Part shown: positions 1 to 6,869 of the stretch, piece by piece
Layout: each line of letters begins with the position of its first letter
Position numbering within the stretch: position 1 is the first letter of the stretch
Source: Woeseiaceae bacterium
GTDB lineage: Bacteria; Pseudomonadota; Gammaproteobacteria; Steroidobacterales; Woeseiaceae
Direction: 5' to 3'
DNA length: 46,011 nt
Assembly (NCBI GenBank): GCA_021773075.1
Contig: JAJFKT010000006.1
Location: forward strand, 1 to 46,011
Program-made: the position numbers and the translations under genes
Notes under the pieces: generated by a model
What the model saw: only the letters and a program-made list of their open reading frames with translations
Database searches by the model: none
Told to the model about the DNA's origin: nothing

Positions 1-1
1 C

Positions 2-517
2 GGCAACGGTCGCTCAAACCTCCCCATCGAAAGTGTCAAACGACTGTGTTGTAATGGTCATGCGGTGGTTCTCGGTGAAGATGAGAATGGCGAGCCATTG
101 AATATCGGTCGCAAGACCCGAACCGTGCCAACGGCCATCAAACGTGCCCTGATTGCCAGGGACAAAAGCTGTGCGTTTCCCGGTTGTCACCACACGCGTT
201 TTGTCGATGCGCATCACATTGAGCATTGGTCTGCTGGTGGTGAAACGAGTCTCGATAATTTGATGCTGCTTTGCTCACGGCATTACAAGCTCGTTCACGA
301 GGGCGGTTTTACAATCCAGCGTGACTATCAGAACCACTGGTTTTTCAAACGTCCGGACGGACGGGCCGTGCCTGCCTGCGGTTACAGAGCGAACGACATG
401 ATCGATGAGGATATTGAAGATATTTCCAAATTGATCAATAATCCCCCAGCGGGGGGATTGTTGAGCGGGCCGGACAATTTCATATCCGAGCCATCGCCGC
501 CTGTTTATTGGCACTAA
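2..517 (+). CDS. DUF222/HNH endonuclease, 3' part (copy 1)
   Basis: The reading frame is open from the left window edge, so 171 C-terminal residues are seen and the N-terminal DUF222 domain lies outside. The HNH core is intact: FPGCHHTRFVDAHHIEHW, then the Asn in TSLDNLMLLC and the last His in CSRHYKLVHEGG, with CxxC-type cysteines that would hold a structural zinc. Proteins of this family (13E12-repeat type) are predicted metal-dependent nucleases, often multi-copy, with unproven biological role. The tail carries NNPPAGGLL, encoded by a strong inverted repeat. A damaged second copy starts at 3723 and about 30 bp of homology continue past the stop codon. Family assignment is firm; activity is inferred from intact motifs. 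Confidence 0.88.
   Translation, partial: GNGRSNLPIESVKRLCCNGHAVVLGEDENGEPLNIGRKTRTVPTAIKRALIARDKSCAFPGCHHTRFVDAHHIEHWSAGGETSLDNLMLLCSRHYKLVHEGGFTIQRDYQNHWFFKRPDGRAVPACGYRANDMIDEDIEDISKLINNPPAGGLLSGPDNFISEPSPPVYWH
435..464. repeat. Inverted repeat inside HNH copy 1
   Basis: Arms of 13 bp (TCAATAATCCCCC and GGGGGATTGTTGA, one mismatch) flank the 4-nt loop AGCG. The same structure, perfectly paired, is at 4632-4661 in copy 2. It lies within the codons for NNPPAGGLL. Confidence 0.75.
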
Positions 518-706
518 TTAGAATTTTGGGTCACCGGCGTTCTGAGAATCCGCATGTCGGTAAGGAAGGGTGGGAAGGCGCCATAACGGCCCGCCATGAG
601 TGCGACCAGCCCTAATGATCGCTCCTGGCGAACGGCTGCAGTGTCTGTTGGCTCCGATCCTGGCAGGTGTTAGTTTGTAGTTCCTTTCGATTAACAGGCA
701 ATCGGT

Positions 707-1372
707 ATGATTTGCATCAAGAGCGTTGGGCCGACTGGCCTCGTTTTGGCCGCCGCGCTGCTTCTTACCTCCTGCGGAAAAGCCAGTGATGAGGCTCAGC
801 CCGTGCAGGACGAGACCGCCACACGCGCTGCGGCCCTGGCGAGCGAAAACGCACCATCCTATGGTGACGCGGACGCCAAAGTGCATATCGTCGAGTTTCT
901 TGATCCAGCCTGCGAAACTTGCGCCGTGTTTTTTCCGATGGTCAAAGAGTGGATGTCCCGGGTGCCCGGCGAAATCCGCTTATCTGTTCGCCACGTCGCG
1001 TTTCATTCGGGTGCCGAATATGCGGTCAAGGTGCTGGAGGCAAGTCGCCAACAGGGCAAGTATTGGGAAACCTTAGAGGCGTTGCTTGCGGCGCAAGGGC
1101 AGTGGACCCAACACCACACTGTACTGCCGGAAAAAATCGGACCGGCAATTGCGAGCGTAGGTTTGGACATGGATAAGTTGATGACCGATATGAACTCAAT
1201 GGAAGTCCTGGTGCGTGTGGAGCAGGACAGAAAGGATGCCGTACTTTTGAAGATCAGCAAGACGCCGACGTACTTTGTCAATGGCCGACCGTTGCCAAGC
1301 TTCGGTGCGCAGCAGCTGGCGAACCTGATCAGCGAAGAGCTACAGAAACACGGCGCAATACCGCAACGTTGA
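707..1372 (+). CDS. DsbA-like thioredoxin-fold lipoprotein
   Basis: A 221-residue protein with a lipoprotein signal peptide (lipobox LTSC, lipidated Cys23). A DsbA/thioredoxin_4-type domain begins near residue 50. The redox motif is Cys69-Glu-Thr-Cys72, and a cis-proline motif (KTPTYFVNG) follows near residue 190, which is typical of the DsbA/DsbG/ScoI-like group. It probably acts in the periplasm, anchored to a membrane, as a thiol oxidoreductase or disulfide isomerase; direction and substrate cannot be told. The gene stands alone between HNH copy 1 and the next lipoprotein. The ATG at 707 is the first start giving a complete signal peptide; its ribosome site is weak. Confidence 0.85.
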   Translation: MICIKSVGPTGLVLAAALLLTSCGKASDEAQPVQDETATRAAALASENAPSYGDADAKVHIVEFLDPACETCAVFFPMVKEWMSRVPGEIRLSVRHVAFHSGAEYAVKVLEASRQQGKYWETLEALLAAQGQWTQHHTVLPEKIGPAIASVGLDMDKLMTDMNSMEVLVRVEQDRKDAVLLKISKTPTYFVNGRPLPSFGAQQLANLISEELQKHGAIPQR

Positions 1373-1460
1373 TTTGCGTCAGTAAGCCAAAGGTCGATGC
1401 ACTGCCATTCTTTGAACCAAGCGGGTCAATTGACGAGACCTCCATGTGATTTCACAACCG

Positions 1461-1514
1461 CGTTGGTGTTGATAATTAGGAACTTTTGTCGTTTGCCTTG
1501 AAGACAACGACGGC
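1461..1514 (+). pseudogene. Relic of the DUF222/HNH gene
   Basis: About 54 bp match 3784-3838 of HNH copy 2, including an identical run around TTGTCGTTTGCCTTGAAGAC. Flanking sequence does not obviously match and stops interrupt the frame. It is a leftover from an earlier copy of the repeated nuclease gene and lies just upstream of the next lipoprotein gene. Confidence 0.75.
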
Positions 1515-1532
1515 ACTTTCGTGACCATGGTC

Positions 1533-1538
1533 TATAAT
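1533..1538 (+). promoter_or_regulatory. Possible -10 box for the 1598 lipoprotein
   Basis: A perfect TATAAT lies 60 bp before the start codon, directly after the HNH relic. No good -35 is seen at the usual distance, so this is tentative. Confidence 0.3.
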
Positions 1539-1597
1539 TACCATGAGTGGTCAATTTTTGGTTTAAAATCGGCCGCCGCAACGACTGGAGAACAATA

Positions 1598-2929
1598 ATG
1601 AAGAACGTACCCATCGTTTGTCTGACTGTCGTGATTGTTGCGTTACTATTTGGTTGCAATCACACCGCCACAAAACCCGGCAAGGGTGTTCATGCGTCCA
1701 GCTTTACCTACGCGCTCCCGGAAACCAAGCTGAAGGTCTCGGTAACCCTCGTCCTAGAGAGCTGCGCAAAACGACCAGTTGCTCGGGCGACGACATCAAT
1801 TACGCCTGTTGCGAACACGACAGATCAGAATGTCTTTCAAATAGACGGAAATACCTTAAAGTCCTTTTTCGAAAAGCGCGAAATTAAGGTTGAGCTGCAC
1901 GAGAATGGGGCGTTGAAAACCGTCAACACCACAAGTACCGACGCGACGGCAGGGATCATAGGCGGCGTGATCAAGTTTGCGTCAGTTTTCTTCGCACCAA
2001 CGGGCACTATAAATGCCGGGTCGTGCAATCAAGATATTCTGGACGCGATAACGCTTCGGGACGACCTCAGGAAACGCCTCGTCACTTTGCAGGGTACTCA
2101 GGCCACATCTGCAAATCCGTCCGACGTGGAGAAGAATATAAAGGCGATCATTCAGGAGATCGCACGATTGGAGACCGGCCCGTTGCAGACAAAACTATCG
2201 AAGTCCATACCGATTCGATCATTGACGAATATGCCTGAGGAGGACGGAGGCGTAGTCCGGTGGACATACGGCGATTTCTGGAAGTGGTATAACGTCGCAG
2301 ACGCCGACAAGAAGACGGGAACAGACGCGTTTTCGCTGAACTACTGCGTGACAGCGGCCACGGCAAGTGCGTCAAGCTGCGACTCCACAGTCATTGCGGG
2401 CTACACGGGAATCGCGGCATTAAGCCCGGCGGTGACTCTGTCGTGTGGTACCTGTGATAAGCAGCTCGTTTTCCGGGAGCCCCTGAAAGGAGCCGTCATT
2501 CTATCCGCAGCACGCGACGGCGATTATTTCTCACCAAAAATAGCAACCAGCAATACTGTACGTGGCGCGGTGCTGAAGAAAGACGCGTCTCTCGGCAGGA
2601 AGTCGGTACCGGTTTCTCAGTGGGGAACGGCCGACTTCATCGATTTGAATGTGGGCTTTGGCGAGAGCCGGTCTTTATCCGCGTCGTTCGACGCGTTTGG
2701 AAAGAAAACCAAGTTCGGCTGGACGTCCAATGCACGCGGCGAAGGTATTGTTGGCGGGCTAAATACAATTGCCGACGCCAGGCAGACGGCGCTATCAGCG
2801 GGTGACGGCGAAGATATTGCCAATGCAAAAGCCAAGATCGACGAATTGGAAACTTTGCAGAAACTCAACAAACTGGAAAATTGCCGGTCGATTCTGGAGA
2901 ACGGTGGATTTGTATGTCCGGAGGAATAA
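1598..2929 (+). CDS. Unknown lipoprotein
   Basis: A 443-residue protein that I do not recognise. The ATG at 1598 is preferred over an in-frame start at 1547 because it follows GGAG closely and directly starts a lipoprotein signal peptide (lipobox LFGC, Cys20). The body has several Cys pairs (VTLSCGTCDKQ is one), a charged helical stretch near residues 175-200 and a C-terminal helix rich in Lys/Glu/Leu ending in two cysteines, suggesting periplasmic disulfides. The stop is 4 bp before the GTG of the astacin-like gene, so the two are very likely one transcript. A substrate, inhibitor or anchor role for the peptidase is possible, but nothing in the sequence shows it. Confidence 0.8.
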   Translation: MKNVPIVCLTVVIVALLFGCNHTATKPGKGVHASSFTYALPETKLKVSVTLVLESCAKRPVARATTSITPVANTTDQNVFQIDGNTLKSFFEKREIKVELHENGALKTVNTTSTDATAGIIGGVIKFASVFFAPTGTINAGSCNQDILDAITLRDDLRKRLVTLQGTQATSANPSDVEKNIKAIIQEIARLETGPLQTKLSKSIPIRSLTNMPEEDGGVVRWTYGDFWKWYNVADADKKTGTDAFSLNYCVTAATASASSCDSTVIAGYTGIAALSPAVTLSCGTCDKQLVFREPLKGAVILSAARDGDYFSPKIATSNTVRGAVLKKDASLGRKSVPVSQWGTADFIDLNVGFGESRSLSASFDAFGKKTKFGWTSNARGEGIVGGLNTIADARQTALSAGDGEDIANAKAKIDELETLQKLNKLENCRSILENGGFVCPEE

Positions 2930-2933
2930 CGCC

Positions 2934-3722
2934 GTGGGCAGTCATAAGAATGAAGACACCGATCTAGAGGAATTCCCGGCGGAAGGAATCAAAACGTCAA
3001 CAATAGTGGAGCTTCCGTTTGCCGGCGGCCCCAGGGAGGTTATTTGTCTACTGTCGGATGATCGACTCCTGTTTGAAGGGGATATTGTCGTTCATCCCAC
3101 ATCACCACTTCCAAAAGCGCTCGAGAACAACAACGTTGTTTTTGGGCATGGTGTAGATGATAAAGAACGCTTATGGCAGAACGGTATAGTGCCTTGTGTC
3201 GTTAATGCTGCGATTAAGGATGTTGTAACTGACGCGTTTCGATATTGGGAGGACCGCACGCCGTTTCAATTTGTGCCCAGACACCGACATCGACATTACG
3301 CCGCGTTCGTTCCGGACGGTTCCAATTGGTCATCAGTCGGTTGCCAAAAAACAGGAAGACAAGAACTCGGAATTTCGCCTAACGCGTCAGTTCTCAAGGT
3401 AGTCCATGAGATAGGGCACCTGTTAGGTCTATGGCATGAACACAGTCGAAGTGATCGCGATCAGCATGTGCAGGTAGTTAATCGCCACATTAAACTCGGG
3501 TTCGGGTTTCAGTTTCAGCAGGTCGTCAATAATGCGCAGCTGCTTGGCTCGTACGACTTCGATTCAATAATGCACTATCCGCAATTCGCTTTTTCAATTC
3601 AGCCCGGCGTGAAGCCGACTATGGTTCGAAAGGACGGCGATCCGCTTGGCCCCCGGATGGGACTGAGCGCTGGCGATCTACGGGCATGCCGAAAACTTTA
3701 TTCAGCCCTAGCGTGGAGTTAG
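2934..3722 (+). CDS. Astacin-like (M12A) zinc metallopeptidase
   Basis: A 262-residue protein with the full astacin signature HEIGHLLGLWHEHSRSDRD (zinc ligands His158, His162, His168; catalytic Glu159) and the Met-turn SIMHY (Met213, Tyr215). W-x-N-G-x-V-P at 81-87 resembles the start of the mature catalytic domain, so residues 1-80 may be a propeptide. I chose the GTG at 2934 because GGAGGA precedes it at good spacing; upstream in-frame ATGs lie inside the lipoprotein gene and lack family resemblance. No signal peptide or membrane segment is visible, which is unusual for this mostly secreted family. The TAG stop is followed at once, in the same frame, by a DUF222 gene fragment. Confidence 0.88.
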   Translation: MGSHKNEDTDLEEFPAEGIKTSTIVELPFAGGPREVICLLSDDRLLFEGDIVVHPTSPLPKALENNNVVFGHGVDDKERLWQNGIVPCVVNAAIKDVVTDAFRYWEDRTPFQFVPRHRHRHYAAFVPDGSNWSSVGCQKTGRQELGISPNASVLKVVHEIGHLLGLWHEHSRSDRDQHVQVVNRHIKLGFGFQFQQVVNNAQLLGSYDFDSIMHYPQFAFSIQPGVKPTMVRKDGDPLGPRMGLSAGDLRACRKLYSALAWS

Positions 3723-4452
3723 ACGATAGCAGCCGCATTTGCAACGGGCGACCTGTCGTATTCCAAAGTTCGAGCGATGACACGTGTGGTTGTTAATGAT
3801 TCGGAACTCTTGTCGTTTGCCTTGAAGACAACGACGGCTCGCGTTGAAGAACGCTGCCGGGAGTTGCGTTGCGGCACGGTGGATTCCCTCGATGGCGCGC
3901 AACGTGCGTTTGCCAATCGATCGCTGCGCGTCAGTCGCAACGTCGAACGGGGAACGATGACCATCACCGTCGAACTCCCGATAGAGACTGGCGAGTTGGT
4001 GGCCAAAGCGCTGGACAAGACACGCGACGATTCAGCGGCAAAGGTCGAGTTTGTCGATGACTCCTTCTCAGCCCGACAGGCCGATGCGATGGTGTCGATG
4101 GCGAGTGGGTATCTGTCGGGTAATGCAGAGCGATCGTGTAATTCCTCGCGTAACACGTCGGACGACTACCTGGTGACAATCCACGTCGATCAGTCGGCAC
4201 TCGCTTCCGGCAACGGTCGCTCAAACCTCCCCATCGAAAGTGTCAAACGACTGTGTTGTGATGGTCATGCGGTGGTTATCGGTGAAGATGTGAATGGAGA
4301 ACCGTTGAATATCGGTCGCAAGACCCGCACCGTGCCAACGGCCATCAAACGTGCCCTGATTGCCAGGGATAAAAGCTGTGCATTTCCCGGTTGTCACCAC
4401 ACGCGTTTTGTCGACGCGCATCACATTGAGCATTGGTCTGCTGGTGGCGAAA

Positions 4453-4546
4453 TGTAGGAGCGGCCCCTAGGCCGCGAAGCGTAGCGGCAGCCGGCAGGCT
4501 GCTTGAGACATCGGTATGTATCGCGGCCTGGGGCCGCTCCTACAAA
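4453..4546. repeat. Inverted REP doublet (BIME-like)
   Basis: GTAGGAGCGGCCCCTAGGCC, continuing GCGA, at 4454-4477 is mirrored by TCGCGGCCTGGGGCCGCTCC, continuing TAC, at 4521-4543. This head-to-head pair, with about 43 bp between, is the classic REP arrangement mobilised by RAYT (TnpA-REP) transposases. No RAYT gene is in the window. It replaces part of the HNH coding sequence. Confidence 0.87.
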
Positions 4547-4631
4547 AGACCGGACGGACGGTCCGTTCCGGCCTGCGGTTACCACGCGAACGACATGATC
4601 GATGAGGATATTAGAGATGTTTCCAAACTGA

Positions 4632-4661
4632 TCAACAATCCCCCAGCGGGGGGATTGTTGA
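4632..4661. repeat. Inverted repeat inside HNH copy 2
   Basis: Perfect 13-bp arms (TCAACAATCCCCC and its complement) around AGCG, at the same place in the gene as 435-464. The copy 2 arms pair fully although the gene is dead. Confidence 0.75.
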
Positions 4662-4869
4662 GCGGGGCGGATAATTTCGTGTCAGAGCCTCCTCCGCCAG
4701 CCTATTGGCATTAATTTGAATTTGGGGCACCGACGTTATGCCTTTCTCCGGCTCGATCTTTGAAGTCCGGCTTGAGAATGTGCGGATCTTCGGCAGATTC
4801 AACAGTGGAATATGCCGGAATGTCTTCAATAGAATCAAAGGATGTACAAGAATTATCATATCCAGCGAT

Positions 4870-4909
4870 TAGTTACGCTTTACGTAACTAGTTATGTTTG
4901 GCATAATTA
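4870..4909 (+). promoter_or_regulatory. higBA promoter with two palindromic operators
   Basis: TAGTTACG-N5-CGTAACTA (4870-4890, perfect) and TAGTTATG-N5-CATAATTA (4889-4909, one mismatch) share two bases. A promoter fits inside them: TTTACG (4879-4884), 17 bp, CATAAT (4902-4907). The start would be near 4914, at the higB ATG. HigA or the HigBA complex is the expected repressor. Confidence 0.65.
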
Positions 4910-4914
4910 ACTAA

Positions 4915-5199
4915 ATGGCGATCAGGACCTGGGCGTGCAGTGCGACTCAGAGCATTTTCGAGGGCAGGAGCCCTGTTCTATTGCCACGAATCGCAATTTC
5001 GCGAGCACATCGTAAGTTGCTGATGTTACACGCGGCGACGGATCTACGAGATCTTCGTATTCCGCCGAGCAACCGATTGGAAAAGCTCCGAGGCTCACGC
5101 AAAGGCCAGTACAGCATCAGGATCAACGATCAATACCGGGTGTGTTTCTTATGGCGAAGTGGCGATGCTTTTCAGGTCGAAATTGTCGACTATCACTGA
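4915..5199 (+). CDS. higB: HigB-like (RelE superfamily) mRNA interferase toxin
   Basis: A 94-residue protein matching the HigB/plasmid-maintenance killer fold: an N-terminal helix pair, the stretch LRIPPSNRLEKLRGSRKGQYSI, then INDQYRVCFLW and the closing VEIVDYH. Family members cut mRNA on the ribosome; basic and aromatic residues of the C-terminal sheet are in place. The N-terminus aligns in length with typical HigB proteins, which supports the ATG at 4915 despite the lack of a ribosome-binding site; the message is probably leaderless. It is the first gene of a two-gene operon, with the antitoxin 16 bp downstream, which is the usual higBA order. Confidence 0.9.
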   Translation: MAIRTWACSATQSIFEGRSPVLLPRIAISRAHRKLLMLHAATDLRDLRIPPSNRLEKLRGSRKGQYSIRINDQYRVCFLWRSGDAFQVEIVDYH

Positions 5200-5215
5200 A
5201 TTCGAAGTGAGAATT

Positions 5216-5524
5216 ATGGCGAAATATTCACCAATACATCCGGGGAAAATACTGTCGGCCGAGTTTCTGAAGGAACTGGGTGTTACAAGCTATGCGCTAG
5301 CCAAGGCGGTTGGTGTACCGACAAACCGGATCACAGGCATCGTCAACGGTGACCGGGCGATTTCTGCAGATACGTCGCTTAGGCTGGCACAGTACTTTGG
5401 TAATTCGCCGCAGTTTTGGATGAATCTTCAGATGCACTACGATCTCGAATTGGCGAAGCGTAGCGTCGGGCGGCAGATCGAAAAAGCCATTCGGCCGATA
5501 TCGGAACGTGCTGCCGCTAGCTAA
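5216..5524 (+). CDS. higA: HigA-type antitoxin (XRE family)
   Basis: A 102-residue helix-turn-helix protein. It has the HigA start [20 protein letters not shown], the HTH core [25 protein letters not shown] (residues about 25-50) and the family motif [19 protein letters not shown]. It should neutralise HigB and repress the operon through the palindromes upstream of higB. The ATG at 5216 is chosen over an upstream in-frame ATG (5159) that lies inside higB. The TAA stop at 5522 runs directly into a decayed copy of the FKBP gene end, just as the HEPN gene runs into the intact FKBP gene. Confidence 0.92.
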   Translation: MAKYSPIHPGKILSAEFLKELGVTSYALAKAVGVPTNRITGIVNGDRAISADTSLRLAQYFGNSPQFWMNLQMHYDLELAKRSVGRQIEKAIRPISERAAAS

Positions 5525-5726
5525 CCCGCATCAACCTCAATCAACTCACACTCAAAGATCAAACTATCGCCGGGTTTGATCGCTCCGCCATGCCGCGGTG
5601 AATTGCCGTAGCCGGTGCGCCGCGATCGTAGGAGCTGTCGAACTGGGTGCCGTCGATCAATGTGCCCTTGTAGTGCACGAGTACGCTATCGGCCATGCTT
5701 GGTTTGTCACCCGTGCCGGCGTCGAG
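5521..5726 (-). pseudogene. Decayed 3' fragment of the FKBP gene
   Basis: This segment matches 6866-7171, the 3' end of the FKBP gene, with scattered substitutions and one internal deletion of about 100 bp (the equivalent of 6960-7061). Its first bases are the FKBP stop codon read on the minus strand, overlapping the higA stop. Apparent plus-strand frames here are spurious. Confidence 0.88.
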
Positions 5727-5741
5727 GTATTACGAGGCTGC

Positions 5742-5784
5742 TTGACATACCCAAAAAAGGTACTAAAATACCCATTTAGGGTAT
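5742..5784 (+). promoter_or_regulatory. Promoter and operator of the MNT/HEPN module
   Basis: TTGACA (5742-5747), 16 bp, TAAAAT (5764-5769) makes a strong sigma-70 promoter. A perfect palindrome ATACCC-ATTTA-GGGTAT covers 5768-5784, and a weaker half-related copy (ATACCC-N5-AGGTAC) lies between the boxes. The winged-helix antitoxin is the likely ligand. Confidence 0.65.
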
Positions 5785-5788
5785 ATAT

Positions 5789-6430
5789 ATGATCCATATG
5801 GCCGTTTCAGTAAATAAATCGAGTTCCAGCACCTCTGAAACATCTCGGAGTAGCTCGCTCGCGGATGCACTCTTTACCGCTACTCAGCAGAGGGTGCTTG
5901 GTGTTCTGTTTGGTCAACCCGACAGAAGCTTCTTTGTTACCCAAATAATGGAGCTGGCCAAATCCGGTCGCGGTGCCGTACAACGAGAGCTCGAACGTTT
6001 ACACAAGGGCGGGTTGGTTAAGGTGCACAAGGTCGCTACACAAAAGCATTTTCAGGCTAACGCTGCGTCACCGCTATTCGATGAACTCTGCGGCATTATC
6101 CAAAAGACGGTTGGCCTTGCTGGTCCGATTCGGGAGGCACTTGAGGCACTGCCAGTAACGCCGAGGCTTGCTCTTATCTACGGTTCTGTCGCCAAACGCA
6201 CGGATACGTCCAGTAGTGATATCGATCTTCTCGTTGTTTCAGATAGCGCCGAACTCGAACAGGTTTATGCTGCGATGATGCCGGTGGAGCGCGTGCTGGC
6301 GCGTCCGATCAGTCTGACGCTGTACACAGAAGCCGATTTTCGAGAACGATTGGATAATGAAAATCCGTTTGTCTCCCGAATTCTGAGCTCGCCTACGATC
6401 AACCTGATCGGATCCGTTGATGCCAAATGA
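5789..6430 (+). CDS. Winged-helix nucleotidyltransferase (MNT-type antitoxin)
   Basis: A 213-residue protein. Residues about 28-90 form a winged helix (TQQRVLGVLFGQPDRSFFVT, then AVQRELERLHKGGLVKV). Residues 125-155 hold the minimal nucleotidyltransferase motif Gly132-Ser133 followed by Asp144-x-Asp146 (SSDIDLLVV). In MNT/HEPN toxin-antitoxin pairs the MNT partner blocks the HEPN toxin, in studied cases by AMPylation. The fused DNA-binding domain suggests it also represses its own promoter at the adjacent palindrome. Starts at 5789 or 5798 are both possible. Its end overlaps the next gene by 11 bp, consistent with translational coupling. Confidence 0.87.
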   Translation: MIHMAVSVNKSSSSTSETSRSSSLADALFTATQQRVLGVLFGQPDRSFFVTQIMELAKSGRGAVQRELERLHKGGLVKVHKVATQKHFQANAASPLFDELCGIIQKTVGLAGPIREALEALPVTPRLALIYGSVAKRTDTSSSDIDLLVVSDSAELEQVYAAMMPVERVLARPISLTLYTEADFRERLDNENPFVSRILSSPTINLIGSVDAK

Positions 6431-6869
6431 GTATCTCGAAAATCTCGTCGAAATAGGAAAACTAAAGGTTGATCAGTCAACGGGTGATGAGGTCATGGGT
6501 TTGATCCAACGTGGGCTGGTCAAAATCGAAGACTTCAAACACCCCGGTCTGAGTATTGATACTCGATTCGATATTATTTATGGCGCAGCACATGCATTCT
6601 GTCTTGCAGCTCTTAAGAATGCAGGGTATCGATCGGAGAGCCGGTACATTGTATTTCAATGTGCACAGCATACGATGGGTCTTGAGCCGGAGTACTGGCG
6701 TGTGATGAGTGACGCACACCGGCAGCGAAACGTCGCAGAATATGAGGGTTACATCGAGGTAAATGAGCAACTTCTTGAGGCGCTAGTCCGAGTCGTCGGT
6801 ATCGTCGCCGACCGTGTACAGGAGTTAGTGAGCGGATCTCGCCCTCAACCTGACGAAACTGGATCCTAA
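6420..6869 (+). CDS. HEPN-like putative toxin
   Basis: A 149-residue, mostly helical protein, placed as the HEPN partner by its position after an MNT gene and by the helical motif [15 protein letters not shown] (residues 98-111). The usual HEPN RNase signature R-x4-6-H is not obvious; instead Arg103-Asn104 is followed by Tyr108, a variant also found in some HEPN groups. The ATG at 6420 is preferred to an adjacent TTG (6417). Its stop overlaps by 3 bp the stop of the convergent FKBP gene. Toxicity is inferred from context; a non-toxic HEPN accessory protein remains possible. Confidence 0.72.
   Translation: MPNEYLENLVEIGKLKVDQSTGDEVMGLIQRGLVKIEDFKHPGLSIDTRFDIIYGAAHAFCLAALKNAGYRSESRYIVFQCAQHTMGLEPEYWRVMSDAHRQRNVAEYEGYIEVNEQLLEALVRVVGIVADRVQELVSGSRPQPDETGS

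Larger units (their letters stand above)
3723..4737 (+). pseudogene. DUF222/HNH endonuclease, broken copy 2
   Basis: From 3723 the frame reads as internal DUF222 sequence (FATGDLSYSKVRAMTRV) without a start, directly after the astacin stop and in the same frame. It runs through the first HNH half (HHIEHWSAGGE) and stops at 4455-4457 inside an inserted REP doublet. Where copy 1 has about 105 bp coding for the HNH Asn and last His (246-350), this copy has about 94 bp of REP sequence. Homology resumes near 4550 in another frame and encodes the conserved tail to 4714; nucleotide similarity to copy 1 continues to about 4737. The frame could still start at ATG 3777, but the product would lack the catalytic core. 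Confidence 0.9.

Noticed and set aside
2769..2933. Upstream extension of the astacin gene to an ATG at 2769
   Set aside because: It lies inside the lipoprotein gene in another frame, has no ribosome site and no family resemblance; the GTG at 2934 has a strong one.
5625..5637. GTAGGAGC motif as a further REP
   Set aside because: It belongs to the FKBP coding fragment and occurs at the same place in the intact gene (7072); no palindrome surrounds it.
5598..5792. 64-codon plus-strand frame
   Set aside because: It is the complement of the decayed FKBP fragment plus the MNT promoter.
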